A stretch of DNA of 64,000 nt. Source: Halobiforma lacisalsi AJ5 (GTDB lineage Archaea; Halobacteriota; Halobacteria; Halobacteriales; Natrialbaceae). The notes beneath the pieces were generated by a model. It did no database searches. It was not told the origin of the DNA and worked only from the letters and a program-made list of their open reading frames with translations. The position numbers and the translations under genes were made by a program. The stretch spans positions 372,001 to 436,000 of the forward strand of contig NZ_CP019285.1 of assembly GCF_000226975.2 (NCBI RefSeq), written 5' to 3'. Below, piece after piece: positions 18,459 through 27,174 of the stretch; position 1 is the stretch's first letter; the number at the start of each line of letters is the position of its first letter.

Positions 18459-19712
18459 TCAGATCGGTTCCCCGAACGCGTACATCGTCTCGTGGGCCGT
18501 CACCTCGAGGTCGACGAAGTCGCCGGGCTCCAGGCCGTGGTCGTCGGCGTTCTGGACGATGATCTGTCGGTACGCCGAATCCCGACACTTCACGGAGTCG
18601 GCGGTCCCCTCCTCGACGACGAGACAGTCCTCGCGCCGTTGGCCGACCATCGACTCGTAGACCTCGCTCACGATCTCGCGTTTGAGGGCGCTCATCTCCT
18701 TCGAGCGTTCCTTCTTGACGGTACCGCCGAGGCCCTTCATCTCGGCGGCGTCGGTGCCCGGCCGCTTGGAGAAGCGCGTGACGTTGATCTTCTCCGGCCG
18801 GGTCTCCCGCAGGAGTTCGAGCGACTGCCGGTGGTCGTCCTCGGTCTCGGTGGGAAAGCCGACGATGAAGTCCGTCGAGAGCGTCCAGTAGTCGAGACGG
18901 TCGTCGAAGGTTTCGACGACCTCGAGGTACTCCCCGACCTGGTGCTGGCGGCGCATGTCGCCGAGCACGTCGTTCGAACCGGACTGGACGGGCGCGTGCA
19001 GGAAGTCGTACAGCTCCTCGTTGTCCGCGAAGACCGCGGCGAGTTCCTCCCGGATGCCGTGGACGCCCTTCGGGTTGGCCATCCCCACGCGGACGCGGAA
19101 GTCTCCGTCGATCTCGCAGATGCGCTCGAGCAGGCGGTGGAGCTTGCGCTCGCCCTCGTCCCAACCGTAGACGCCGGTGTCCTGGCCCGTGATGCGGATT
19201 TCCTTCGCGCCGGCGTGGACAAGGGCGCGGGCCTTCTCGACGTTCTCCTCGATCGACGGAGAGTCGATCTTGCCGGTGGCCTTCTTCGTGATGCAGTAGG
19301 AACAGTCGGACATACAGCCCCGGGCGATCGGGAGGATGCCGACGACGCCGTCGAGGATCGGTTCGACGTCGGGGGTCGTCGTCGGACACTCGCCGTTGGT
19401 GACTGCCTCGGGGACCTCGTCCCAGTGGAGCACCCGACCGTCGACGTCGGCCTCGGCGAACTCCTCACCCTGAGCGAGGGCCATACAGCCCGTGATGTAG
19501 AGGTCGGCGGTCTCGTCGGAGAGTTCTTCGGCCCGCCGGAGCATGTTGCGCTCGGTCTTCTCGACGACGGTGCAGGTGTTGAGGATGGCGACGTCGGCCT
19601 CCTCGGGGCCGTCGACCCGGTAGTGGCCGGCGTCGCGGAGCCGCCGCTCGATCTCGCGGCTCTCCCCGCGGTTAGACGTACAGCCGTAGGTTTCGATGTG
19701 GTACCGGGCCAT
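18459..19712 (-). CDS. tRNA N6-threonylcarbamoyladenosine methylthiotransferase
   Basis: A 417-residue radical SAM methylthiotransferase that adds a methylthio group to t6A37 of tRNAs reading ANN codons. The N-terminal UPF0004 domain has cysteines in YGCTSN, LNTCTVVEKTERN and ITGCMA that hold one Fe-S cluster. The radical SAM motif is CMSDCSYC. A C-terminal TRAM-like domain follows (QRREDCLVVEE to the end). Archaeal and CDKAL1-like proteins share the GCTSN and FSKRPGTDA motifs seen here. Start at ATG 19712, where the first conserved strand begins. Confidence 0.95.
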   Translation of the reverse strand: MARYHIETYGCTSNRGESREIERRLRDAGHYRVDGPEEADVAILNTCTVVEKTERNMLRRAEELSDETADLYITGCMALAQGEEFAEADVDGRVLHWDEVPEAVTNGECPTTTPDVEPILDGVVGILPIARGCMSDCSYCITKKATGKIDSPSIEENVEKARALVHAGAKEIRITGQDTGVYGWDEGERKLHRLLERICEIDGDFRVRVGMANPKGVHGIREELAAVFADNEELYDFLHAPVQSGSNDVLGDMRRQHQVGEYLEVVETFDDRLDYWTLSTDFIVGFPTETEDDHRQSLELLRETRPEKINVTRFSKRPGTDAAEMKGLGGTVKKERSKEMSALKREIVSEVYESMVGQRREDCLVVEEGTADSVKCRDSAYRQIIVQNADDHGLEPGDFVDLEVTAHETMYAFGEPI

Positions 19713-19798
19713 TCTTTCCGTTCGTGTATCTCCCCGTCGGGCCCGGGCGGGCAAAAGCGCGACGGATCGGAGCGCCGGAGGCGCGGACGGGAGGGCCG

Positions 19799-20956
19799 TC
19801 AGCGATCGACCGTCCCGAGCACCGACCGATACCGTCGCCCGGCCTCGTCCTCGGCCGTCAGCGCCGCGTGGATCGTCGGTGAGATCCACTTCCGGTCCGC
19901 GTCTCGCCCGGCATCCTCGGCCGGAACGCCGTCGAACGCTGGCGAACGGAGGTCCGGCGGCAGGAACCGCTCGTAGACCGGTAGCCGCTCCCGGAGCGGC
20001 AGCCCCGCGTCCTCGGCGATCGCCTCGAGTTCCCGGAGGGCGGGCCACTCGTAGTCGGGGTTGACGTGGTCGTCGGTGACCGGCGAAACGCCGCCGAGGT
20101 CGTCGACGCCACAGTCGATCAGTTCGCGCGCGTCGGTGAGGTTTGGCGGAACCTGGACCGACACCTCCTCCGGAAGCGCGGCACGGGCCATCGCCGTCAC
20201 CCGTCGCATCGTCTCGAGGTCGGGCGTGTCGCCGGACCAGCGGTCGTTCTCACGAACGGGCTGGACGATCACTTCCTGGACGTGGTCGTACCGCTCGTGT
20301 AACTCCCGGATCGCCAGCAGGCTCTCGGCGCGGTCCCGCCAGTCCTCGCCGATCCCGACGAGGATCCCGGTGGTGAAGGCAACGTCGAGTTCCCCCGCCG
20401 TTCGGATCGTCCGGAGCCGCTGGCCCGGTTCCTTCCGGCGCGGGCCCGCGTGGGCGTCGACGTCCGCCGTCGTCTCGAGCATCACGCCCATGCTGGCGTT
20501 GACGTCTGCAACCTCCGCCATCTGGTCACGGGTCTGGTCGCCCGGGTTCGCGTGGGGGAGCAGCCCCTCCTCGAGGGCGACCTCGCAGGCCTCTCGGAGA
20601 TAGGTGTGGATCGAGTCGTGGCCCCACTCGGCGAGTTGATCGTGGATCCCGTCGTAGCGGTCGTCGGGGTCGTCGCCGAACGTGAAAAGCGCCTCCGTAC
20701 AGCCCGCGTCGGCACCCCGCTGGCAGATCTCGCGGACCTCCTCGAGCGAGAGCAGCGAGGCCTCCCCCGGCGGATCGAAGTACGTACAGTACGTACAGGT
20801 GTACCGACACGCCGTCGTCAGCGGGACGAAGACGTTGCGAGCGAAGGTCAGCGACGACGCCCCATCGACGTCGCCGGGTGCGACCTCGAGCAGTTCGTCG
20901 ACCGCGGCGTCGTCGACCGTCACGTCGACGCCGTACTCGCTGGCCCCGGGGATCAT
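19799..20956 (-). CDS. cofG: 7,8-didemethyl-8-hydroxy-5-deazariboflavin synthase, CofG subunit
   Basis: A 385-residue radical SAM enzyme that, with CofH, makes the FO chromophore of coenzyme F420. The radical SAM cluster motif is CRYTCTYC (Cys50, 54 and 57). CofG-like segments include TEALFTFGDDPDDRY, the HANPGDQTRDQM region and the VQVPPNLTDARELIDCGVDDLGG stretch near the C terminus (key residues PPNL and DCGVDDLGG). The start at 20956 was chosen over upstream in-frame starts because a TATA box lies 25 bases before it. It faces hop across a shared divergent promoter region; cofC lies 2.5 kb away. Confidence 0.96.
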   Translation of the reverse strand: MIPGASEYGVDVTVDDAAVDELLEVAPGDVDGASSLTFARNVFVPLTTACRYTCTYCTYFDPPGEASLLSLEEVREICQRGADAGCTEALFTFGDDPDDRYDGIHDQLAEWGHDSIHTYLREACEVALEEGLLPHANPGDQTRDQMAEVADVNASMGVMLETTADVDAHAGPRRKEPGQRLRTIRTAGELDVAFTTGILVGIGEDWRDRAESLLAIRELHERYDHVQEVIVQPVRENDRWSGDTPDLETMRRVTAMARAALPEEVSVQVPPNLTDARELIDCGVDDLGGVSPVTDDHVNPDYEWPALRELEAIAEDAGLPLRERLPVYERFLPPDLRSPAFDGVPAEDAGRDADRKWISPTIHAALTAEDEAGRRYRSVLGTVDR

Positions 20957-21135
20957 CGTCTCGGTGTGTCGTCGCCCGCTATATAAGGGCTTGTAGTTCG
21001 GACGATCGATAGACATCGTCGGTTCGATCGATCGTATCCCGGGGCCTCCCGGCAAGTACGCTCGGATTACTGGGATCGGCCCTAACCAGTTTGTGATCGT
21101 GTTTATTCGTTGACGATCCATGGTTACTACGTGTC
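20957..21135. promoter_or_regulatory. Divergent promoter region cofG / hop
   Basis: On the minus strand CTTATATA (20981-20988) sits 25 bases before the cofG ATG, so cofG is leaderless. On the plus strand GTTTATTC (about 21101-21108) sits about 28-35 bases before the hop ATG at 21136. About 110 bases lie between the two TATA boxes, enough for a shared regulator such as a Bat-type light/oxygen sensor, but no known operator is recognised. Confidence 0.6.
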
Positions 21136-22017
21136 ATGATTGAAGCTGCCACTGTAGACATCGCAGCGGTCGCACAGCTACACTCCCCCATCACCTCGCC
21201 GCTCCAGATGACCCAGCCGGAGGTTTACGAATCGATCCAGAACGACCAGGCGTTGAACGCGTCCTTCTGGGTCAACATCGCCCTGGCTGGCCTGGTGACG
21301 CTGCTTTTCGTCTACATGGGGCGCAATCTCGAGGACCCGCGGGCCAAGTTGATCTGGGTCGCCACCCTGATGGTGCCGCTCGTCTCCATCTCGAGTTATA
21401 CCGGGCTCGCGTCCGGACTCACGGTGAGTTTCCTCGAGATGCCGGCCGGACACGCGCTCGCGGGTGACGAAGTGTTGACGATGTGGGGTCGGTATCTGAC
21501 GTGGACGTTCTCGACGCCGATGATCCTGCTCGCGCTGGGGATGCTCGCCGGGACGAACCTGACGAAACTGTTCACCGCGATCACCGCGGACATCGCGATG
21601 TGTGTGACCGGGCTCGCCGCCGCGATGACGACCTCGTCGTACGCGCTGCGGTGGTTCTGGTACTTCATCAGTTGCACGTTCTTCCTCGTCGTGCTGTACG
21701 TCCTGCTGGCGGAGTGGCCGCGCGACGCCGAAGCGGCGGGGACCGACGAGATTTTCGGTCTCCTGCGTAACCTCACCGTCGTGCTGTGGCTCGGGTACCC
21801 GATCTTCTGGGCGCTCGGCGCCGAGGGGCTCGCCGTCCTCGACGTCGCGATCACGTCGTGGGCCTACAGCATCCTCGACATCGGCGCGAAGTACATCTTC
21901 GCGTACCTGCTACTGAACTGGATCGCCACCAACGAGCGCGTCATCGCCCAGCAGCCCGCCGGTATCGGTACCGGCGTGGAACCCGAACCCGGGACCGGAA
22001 CCCCGGCGGAAGACTGA
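21136..22017 (+). CDS. hop: Halorhodopsin (light-driven chloride pump)
   Basis: A 293-residue seven-helix retinal protein. The residues that decide transport type are readable: Thr122, Ser126 and Ala133 take the places of bacteriorhodopsin Asp85, Thr89 and Asp96, which is the TSA motif of chloride pumps. Arg119 precedes them in WGRYLTWTFSTPMI, and helix G has Asp248 and the retinal-binding Lys252 (SILDIGAKYIF). The extended N terminus and the FLEMPAGHALAGDEV B-C loop are also halorhodopsin-like. The C-terminal tail is rich in Gly, Pro and Glu. It is placed between cofG and cofC, with no carotenoid gene nearby. Confidence 0.97.
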   Translation: MIEAATVDIAAVAQLHSPITSPLQMTQPEVYESIQNDQALNASFWVNIALAGLVTLLFVYMGRNLEDPRAKLIWVATLMVPLVSISSYTGLASGLTVSFLEMPAGHALAGDEVLTMWGRYLTWTFSTPMILLALGMLAGTNLTKLFTAITADIAMCVTGLAAAMTTSSYALRWFWYFISCTFFLVVLYVLLAEWPRDAEAAGTDEIFGLLRNLTVVLWLGYPIFWALGAEGLAVLDVAITSWAYSILDIGAKYIFAYLLLNWIATNERVIAQQPAGIGTGVEPEPGTGTPAED

Positions 22018-22134
22018 CCAACCGTCGCCGACGCGCTTTTTCGAGACCCACCGGCGGAGACAGATCCGTGCACTCGTCGGGGTATCGGGTTCCGAAAGGT
22101 TGATACTGAGAACCGGCTTTTCGGCGGTCGACGG

Positions 22135-22725
22135 ATGGACGAGGACAAGTACACGCGGCTCGTTCTCGAGGGTTCCGAGTACGAGTTGCTCCGGGCGCGC
22201 CGGGGGATGTTCAGCAGGTGGTCCATCCCCCAGAAGATTCGGGGATGTAGCTTCCTCCTGTTTGCCGCCTCGGCCATGTTCCCCATCATGTTCTCGCTTC
22301 CCGGGGCAGTCCAGGAGCGGTACCTCGGCGTCGACATCGCGGCTACTCGGGTCGGCTTTACTGTGCTTACTCTGCTCAGCGTCGGGTGTCTCGTCGGCTC
22401 GAGCGTCGGCCTCGCCATCCTCGCCGGCTACCGGGATCGGCTGGACGACATCTCCGAGCGCCAGGCCTGGTCGCTCGTCGGGATCGAGGACCTCTTCTCC
22501 GGCCTCGGGCTCGTGACGGGGCTATTGGGCGTCGTGGCGACGCTCGCGCTCGCGGCCATCGGCCACGCCGGCGTGGAGACGATCGACGCGCTCGTCGCCT
22601 CCGGAGTTCGTCCCTACCGGGCCGGCCCACGGATCGCGGTGACCGTCGCGGCGGCGAGCGGCATCGCGTTCTGCTGTGCGATCACGGTCTTCGTTCTCGG
22701 GACGTTCACCGAGTCGTTTGAGTAG
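22135..22725 (+). CDS. Four-helix membrane protein downstream of hop
   Basis: A 196-residue protein with about four membrane helices (39-60, 70-96, 117-139, 163-190) after a charged N terminus (MDEDKYTRLVLEG). No domain recognised. It follows hop by 117 bases on the same strand and may be co-transcribed; a link to the pump is only suggested by position. Confidence 0.7.
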   Translation: MDEDKYTRLVLEGSEYELLRARRGMFSRWSIPQKIRGCSFLLFAASAMFPIMFSLPGAVQERYLGVDIAATRVGFTVLTLLSVGCLVGSSVGLAILAGYRDRLDDISERQAWSLVGIEDLFSGLGLVTGLLGVVATLALAAIGHAGVETIDALVASGVRPYRAGPRIAVTVAAASGIAFCCAITVFVLGTFTESFE

Positions 22726-22756
22726 CCGGGCCTCGAGAACGCCTCCCCGTTCCGTT

Positions 22757-23476
22757 TTACTCGCGAGCGACCGTCACCCGCCCGTCGCTCGTTTCCAGTT
22801 CGAACCCGAACTCGCGCAGACAGGCCCGCGTGGAGCCGCCCGACCGGTGGACGAGCACCTCCACGAGGTCGGACGGTTCGTCGATGTCCGTCGCGAGCCG
22901 GTGGGAGTCCACCGACTCGAGCGTGGCACCGATCCCGGCGGCGATCTCGCGGTGATCGAGGTACGACGCGCCGTGGTAGTCGACCCGGAACTCGGGATGG
23001 CGAACCACCAGTGCGTTCGTCCCGCCGCCACGACCCGGGGCGACGACGACGTCCGCATCGGGTTCGAAAAGTCGCTCGAGCGCGGCCGGCGTCGCGAGCG
23101 CGAGATCGGCCATGACGACGGCGACGGCGTCGCTCCCGTCTCCAACCGACTCGAGGCGGGCGTTGACCGCGTCGGTGAGCGGTCGGTCGTCGACCTCGAC
23201 GGTCACGTCGGCGACGTTGGCCGTGGGGTTGCCGGAGTCGAAGTCGGAATCAGAATCGAAATCGAAATCGAAGTCGAAGTCGAACGCCAGCGCCGACGAC
23301 AGCGAAAGCGGCGCCGTCGACACTACCGTCGGCTCACACTCCCGGTCGGTCTCCTCGAGCGCCCCGAGCACGTCCGCGAGCATCGCTCGTGCGATCGTCG
23401 ATCGCTCTTCGGAAGAGAGAACGCCCTCGAGGCGTGTTTTCGGCGACGTCGCGGCGAACGGAACGACGACCTGCAT
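22757..23476 (-). CDS. cofC: 2-phospho-L-lactate guanylyltransferase
   Basis: A 239-residue nucleotidyltransferase that activates phospholactate (or PEP) for F420 assembly. Family features are MQVVVPFAATSPKTRL with the phosphate-contacting Lys/Arg, MADLALATPAALERLF, APGRGGGTNALVVR and the DIDEPSDL segment near the C terminus. Residues 66-81 are an in-frame insertion alternating Asp with Phe or Ser, encoded by a hexanucleotide repeat (23235-23284), absent from typical CofC proteins. A CTTTTGAA element about 28 bases before ATG 23476 is a plausible promoter. Confidence 0.92.
   Translation of the reverse strand: MQVVVPFAATSPKTRLEGVLSSEERSTIARAMLADVLGALEETDRECEPTVVSTAPLSLSSALAFDFDFDFDFDSDSDFDSGNPTANVADVTVEVDDRPLTDAVNARLESVGDGSDAVAVVMADLALATPAALERLFEPDADVVVAPGRGGGTNALVVRHPEFRVDYHGASYLDHREIAAGIGATLESVDSHRLATDIDEPSDLVEVLVHRSGGSTRACLREFGFELETSDGRVTVARE
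23235..23284. repeat. Hexanucleotide repeat inside cofC
   Basis: About eight units of a 6-base repeat (GAAGTC / GAAATC / GAATCG variants) encode alternating Asp-Phe then Asp-Ser in CofC residues 66-81. The array keeps the frame, so changes in unit number would lengthen or shorten a surface loop. Confidence 0.75.
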
Positions 23477-23802
23477 CTGTCGATCCTCTCTCGTACGCGT
23501 TCAAAAGCACGTCGGAGTCGATGAAAAAGGCGTTCTCCGGGGCGACCGCCGACGGCGGTGGCGCGGTTCGACCACACCGGGTCGCGTTCGGTACGTGCCC
23601 CCCGACACGCGAGCGACCGTCGAGCGCGGTTCGTCGACCTGTGCTGTCTCCGGGTTCGGGTTCGGATTCGAGTTCGGATCCCACGGTCGTCCGGAAACGA
23701 CCGCGATCACCGTCATCGATTCACGTCCGTGATTCGAGCCGGTGTGCCGAAACGGTATTGCCCGGCGAGAAGCCGCCTCGGCCGCCTCGCCGGCAGTCCC
23801 GC
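23477..23802. other. Spacer between cofC and cetZ1
   Basis: A 326-base spacer between two genes of the same strand. It holds the cofC promoter near 23500. The minus-strand frame FFIDSDVLLNAYERG just upstream of cofC resembles the first strand of a PIN domain, but it continues into cofC in the wrong frame and has no domain after it, so it is not called as a gene. Nothing else is supported. Confidence 0.4.
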
Positions 23803-24978
23803 TCAGAACAGCGGCTCGAGTTCGTCCTCGTCGTCCTCGACGAGTTCCTCGAGGTTCTCCTCGCTTTCAGACTGGATATCCTCGATGTTGTCCTGGGCCT
23901 CGATCGCGACCTGCTGGAGGCGCTTGATGCGCGGAACGTCGGTGACCCCCGAGAGCAAGATTGCGGCCGAGACTTCGGGCTCCTCGCGCGGGAAGTCGCC
24001 ACCGCGAACTTCCATGCTGCCCGTTTCTTCTTCGAGCCACTTGCGGCCGCGTTCGATGCCTTTCCGGTTGAGATACTCCGAGGGACCGGAGAGGACCAGC
24101 AGCGCGCGTTCGGCACCCTCGATCTCACACGGGAGCGTGAGCCGGCCGAGCGCGGCCTTGCGGACGAGGCTCGTGATGCGGTTGGTCGTGTTCGCGGCGT
24201 CCAGATCGTCACCCGCGTCGTCCCCGGTAAACCGGGAGAGGAGGCCGCCGCCCGTGTTCAGTTCGACCTCCTCGCTGGCGTAGCCGACCGTCGAGACGCC
24301 GCCGCCCGAGAGCGTGTTGATGATCTCGGAGGAGTCGACGACGCTCTCGGCGACCTCCTCGCCGTCGCCGACCTCGCCGGCGCCGAAGAGGACGCCGAAC
24401 CGACGGACGATTTCCTCGTTGATCTTCTCGTAGCCCCCCTCGACGGACTCGCCGGTCTGTCGCCAGGAGTCGTTGTCGAAGACGAGCAGGTTGTCGACCT
24501 CGCGGACGAACGTCTGGAACGAGCGGGCCGCGTTGAGCGTGTAGATGCCACCCTCGTCCGTGCCCGGCAGGACGCCCAGCCCGTAGACGGGGATGGTGTA
24601 GATCCGCTTGAGGTGCTTCGCGAGGACGGGCGCACCGCCCGAACCGGTCCCGCCGCCCATCCCGGCGACGACGAGAAACGCGTCGACCTCGTGGGTCGGG
24701 ATCGCGTCGATCGCGTTCTGGACCTCGTCGATGTCCTCTTCGGCGATTTCCGCGCCGAGTTCGTTGTCCGCTCCGACACCGTGGCCCTTGACCCGGGCCT
24801 GGCCGATCAGTACGCGGTTTTCCTGCGGGATCCGCTCGAGACCCATCAGGTCCGCTTTCGCCGAGTTGACGGCGACCGCAGCACGGACGATCCCACTGTT
24901 CGTCCGCTCGTCGTACTCGAGAAAGCGGTCTACGATTTTACCACCGGCCTGTCCGAATCCGATCATCGCCAGCTTCAT
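23803..24978 (-). CDS. cetZ1: Tubulin-like protein CetZ (CetZ1 type)
   Basis: A 391-residue FtsZ/tubulin superfamily GTPase. The start MKLAMIGFGQAGGKIVDRFL is that of CetZ1, the haloarchaeal cytoskeletal protein needed for rod-cell shaping and motility. The GTP-binding signature is GMGGGTGSGGAP, with the preceding NSAKADLMGLERIP loop that replaces the FtsZ form. The C-terminal tail (EENLEELVEDDEDELEPLF) is acidic. In Haloferax volcanii cetZ1 lies close to cofG and cofC, as here. A TATA-like ACTTATG (about 25026-25032) lies 50 bases upstream, implying a short leader. Confidence 0.95.
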   Translation of the reverse strand: MKLAMIGFGQAGGKIVDRFLEYDERTNSGIVRAAVAVNSAKADLMGLERIPQENRVLIGQARVKGHGVGADNELGAEIAEEDIDEVQNAIDAIPTHEVDAFLVVAGMGGGTGSGGAPVLAKHLKRIYTIPVYGLGVLPGTDEGGIYTLNAARSFQTFVREVDNLLVFDNDSWRQTGESVEGGYEKINEEIVRRFGVLFGAGEVGDGEEVAESVVDSSEIINTLSGGGVSTVGYASEEVELNTGGGLLSRFTGDDAGDDLDAANTTNRITSLVRKAALGRLTLPCEIEGAERALLVLSGPSEYLNRKGIERGRKWLEEETGSMEVRGGDFPREEPEVSAAILLSGVTDVPRIKRLQQVAIEAQDNIEDIQSESEENLEELVEDDEDELEPLF

Positions 24979-25306
24979 TGTTTGTCAGGGGGCTCCGTTG
25001 GGTAGGTAAGAGAGGTATTGAGGACATAAGTCTTTTGATGAGGAAAGTTACTGTCTAAATTCACTGCCGAGAAAACAGGGAGAAGAGACCGTTCTCCGAA
25101 CGAAACAATCACTATGGACGAAACGTCAAACGAGGGTCGGTCACGTTGTTTATATTATATTTGTTGGCCGCTATCGGTCCCACCAGCCGCTCCCAGGCGG
25201 ACAGTAAACGACCCCCGACCCACGATTCGTACGGATTGCTGTGATTTACCGGCGCGACCGCAGGACGGCTCGCGGTACCGCCGGGAACGACTTACAGCAG
25301 TCCGTA
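24979..25306. other. AT-rich spacer upstream of cetZ1
   Basis: This 328-base spacer holds the cetZ1 promoter (near 25030) and a notably AT-rich block at about 25146-25166. No reading frame shows haloarchaeal codon use. The long regulatory region fits the condition-dependent expression known for CetZ1, but no specific operator can be named. Confidence 0.4.
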
Positions 25307-26227
25307 TCAGACCGACTCTCGAGGTGTCCCGGAACTAATCGGCTGTGGTTCCAGTCCGAGGTACGCCCCGAGCGTCGTGAGGTCGTCGACGTCCACGCCG
25401 AACGCGGTCATATCGTTGCCGGTAACGGTGTTGTCCATCTCGAGCGACCGCGCCTGGTCGGGGCCGAAGGGGACGAACGGCAGCGGGTCCGCCGCCGTCA
25501 GGCCGAGTTTCGCCAGCGGCATCGGGATCGGCAGGACGGTGACCGATTTCCCCTCTGCCTCGTAAGCCAGTTCCGTCACCTCGGCCAGCGTCAGTACCTC
25601 CGGGCCGGCGACCTCGTAGGTCTCGCCGACGTGGGTCTCGTCCTCGAGGGCGTCGGCCAGCATGGGCACGAGGTCGCCGACCCAGATCGGCTGGAACCGC
25701 GTCTTCCCGCCGCCGGGTAGTCCCGTGACGTACGGCGTCGTCAGTTCCTTCGTGAACTCGACGAACTCGCCGCCATCGCCGAAGACGACCGAGGGCCGGA
25801 AGATCGTCCACTCGAGGTCCGACTCCCGGACGACCCCCTCGGCCTTCCCCTTGGCGCGGATGTAGTCGGTGTCGCCCTGGGGATCGGCCCCGAGCGCACT
25901 CAGCTGGACGAACCGATCGACGCCTTCCGTCTCCGCGAGATCGACGAGGTTCTCGGTCCCGCGGAGGTGGACCGTCTCGTGATCGGTGCCCCTGGGCTGG
26001 AACAGCGGCGAGAGCGCGACCAGGTTGACCACAGCGTCGTGGCCCGCGACCGCGTCTCGAATCGAGTCGGCGGCGCTCACGTCGCCCATCGCCACCTCGA
26101 CCCCGTCCGGAAGCCCGCGGTCGTCGGGGCTGCGGGACAGCGCCGTCACGTCGTGACCCCGGTCGTGCAGTTCCGTACAGAGATTCCGCCCGATGAAGCC
26201 GGTGCCGCCCGCAACGAGGATCTTCAT
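25307..26227 (-). CDS. NAD(P)-binding protein, complex I NDUFA9-like (atypical SDR)
   Basis: A 306-residue Rossmann-fold protein starting MKILVAGGTGFIGRNLCTEL with the GxxGxxG dinucleotide motif, then GDVSAADSIRDAV and LVALSPLFQPRG as in NDUFA9-like or NmrA-like atypical short-chain dehydrogenases. The active-site tyrosine pattern is weak (DYIRAKGKAEG has YxxxK). Homologues are found in haloarchaea beside respiratory or lipid genes and are variously annotated. Start at ATG 26227, which begins the first strand. Confidence 0.85.
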   Translation of the reverse strand: MKILVAGGTGFIGRNLCTELHDRGHDVTALSRSPDDRGLPDGVEVAMGDVSAADSIRDAVAGHDAVVNLVALSPLFQPRGTDHETVHLRGTENLVDLAETEGVDRFVQLSALGADPQGDTDYIRAKGKAEGVVRESDLEWTIFRPSVVFGDGGEFVEFTKELTTPYVTGLPGGGKTRFQPIWVGDLVPMLADALEDETHVGETYEVAGPEVLTLAEVTELAYEAEGKSVTVLPIPMPLAKLGLTAADPLPFVPFGPDQARSLEMDNTVTGNDMTAFGVDVDDLTTLGAYLGLEPQPISSGTPRESV

Positions 26228-26335
26228 AGTCGAAACGTACACGCGAGGCGATAAATAGCTAGTCGGCTACGCTGTTGTGTTCGGCCACGGCGGCGGGGCG
26301 ACAGGTCCTTGTACCTCCCCCAGCGACGTGCGAGC

Positions 26336-26941
26336 ATGCTCGTCACGCTCGAGGGGCTGGACGGCAGCGGCAAGACGACGGTCTGGGAGGCCCTCCAGGA
26401 CGCCTACCCCGATGCAGTCTTCACCCGCGAACCGACGAACGACTCCTGGTACGGCGACGCGGTCTACCGATCGATCGAGGACGACGACGCCGACTCGCTG
26501 GCCGAACTCTTCCTCTATACCGCCGACCACGCCGACCACCTCACCCGGAAGATCGAACCGGCCCTCGAGCGCGGCGACCTCGTCGTGTCCGATCGGTACT
26601 CCGACTCCCGTTTTGCTTACCAGGGGGCGACTCTGGAGGACTACGACCGGCTCGAGGTTCCCGACCCCCTCGAGTACGTCGTCGCCGTCCACGCGCCGTT
26701 CACGATCGACCCCGACCTGACGATCTACCTCGACGTCGACCCCGACACGGCCGCCGACCGTGCGGGCGCGACGAACAAGTTCGAGCGCGTCGACTACCTC
26801 GAGACCGTCCGGAAGAACTACGAACGGCTGGTCGAGCGCCACCCGGACCGGTTCGTCCGCGTGGACGCGAACCGGTCGCCCGAAGCGGTGCTCGAAGACG
26901 TGGAGGACGCGTTGACTGACGCGGTCGGGGACGGGTACTAG
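26336..26941 (+). CDS. tmk: Thymidylate kinase
   Basis: A 201-residue dTMP kinase forming dTDP for DNA synthesis. P-loop [10 protein letters not shown] is at residues 6-15, the [12 protein letters not shown] segment carries the DR(Y/H) motif, and [12 protein letters not shown] precedes the lid. [11 protein letters not shown] near residue 30 contains the substrate-contacting Arg-Glu-Pro. Start at ATG 26336, directly before the first strand (MLVTLEG). Confidence 0.95.
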   Translation: MLVTLEGLDGSGKTTVWEALQDAYPDAVFTREPTNDSWYGDAVYRSIEDDDADSLAELFLYTADHADHLTRKIEPALERGDLVVSDRYSDSRFAYQGATLEDYDRLEVPDPLEYVVAVHAPFTIDPDLTIYLDVDPDTAADRAGATNKFERVDYLETVRKNYERLVERHPDRFVRVDANRSPEAVLEDVEDALTDAVGDGY

Positions 26942-26943
26942 GC

Positions 26944-27174
26944 TCAATCCATCGCGATGTACGTCTGGGTCCCCTCGACGCCGTCGATACCCTGAATCTT
27001 GGTCGCCGCGATCTCCTTGACCGCCGCGGGCGTGTCGACCTGAGCCTTCGCGATGATGTCTACATCGCCCGCGACGATGTGGGCCGATCGGACGCCCTCG
27101 ATGGCTTCCATCTCCGTTCGTAGTCGATCCGCCTCGCCCGTGTTCGCTTTGACCATGACGAATGCTGTAACCAT
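26944..27174 (-). CDS. RAM-only protein (Lrp/AsnC effector domain)
   Basis: A 76-residue stand-alone RAM domain, the ligand-binding half of Lrp/AsnC regulators without the helix-turn-helix. Pattern: MVTAFVMVKANTGEADRL, then HIVAGDVDIIAKA and TQTYIAMD at the end. Such domains bind amino acids or modulate full-length Lrp proteins. It overlaps the TrkA-like gene upstream by one base (TAATG), so they form an operon. It is 54 bases or so from a close relative (27985-28215) on the other side of the same TrkA-like gene. Confidence 0.9.
   Translation of the reverse strand: MVTAFVMVKANTGEADRLRTEMEAIEGVRSAHIVAGDVDIIAKAQVDTPAAVKEIAATKIQGIDGVEGTQTYIAMD

Noticed and set aside
23477-23684. PIN-domain-like start FFIDSDVLLNAYERG upstream of cofC
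   Set aside because: The frame runs into cofC out of frame, and no further PIN motifs follow.
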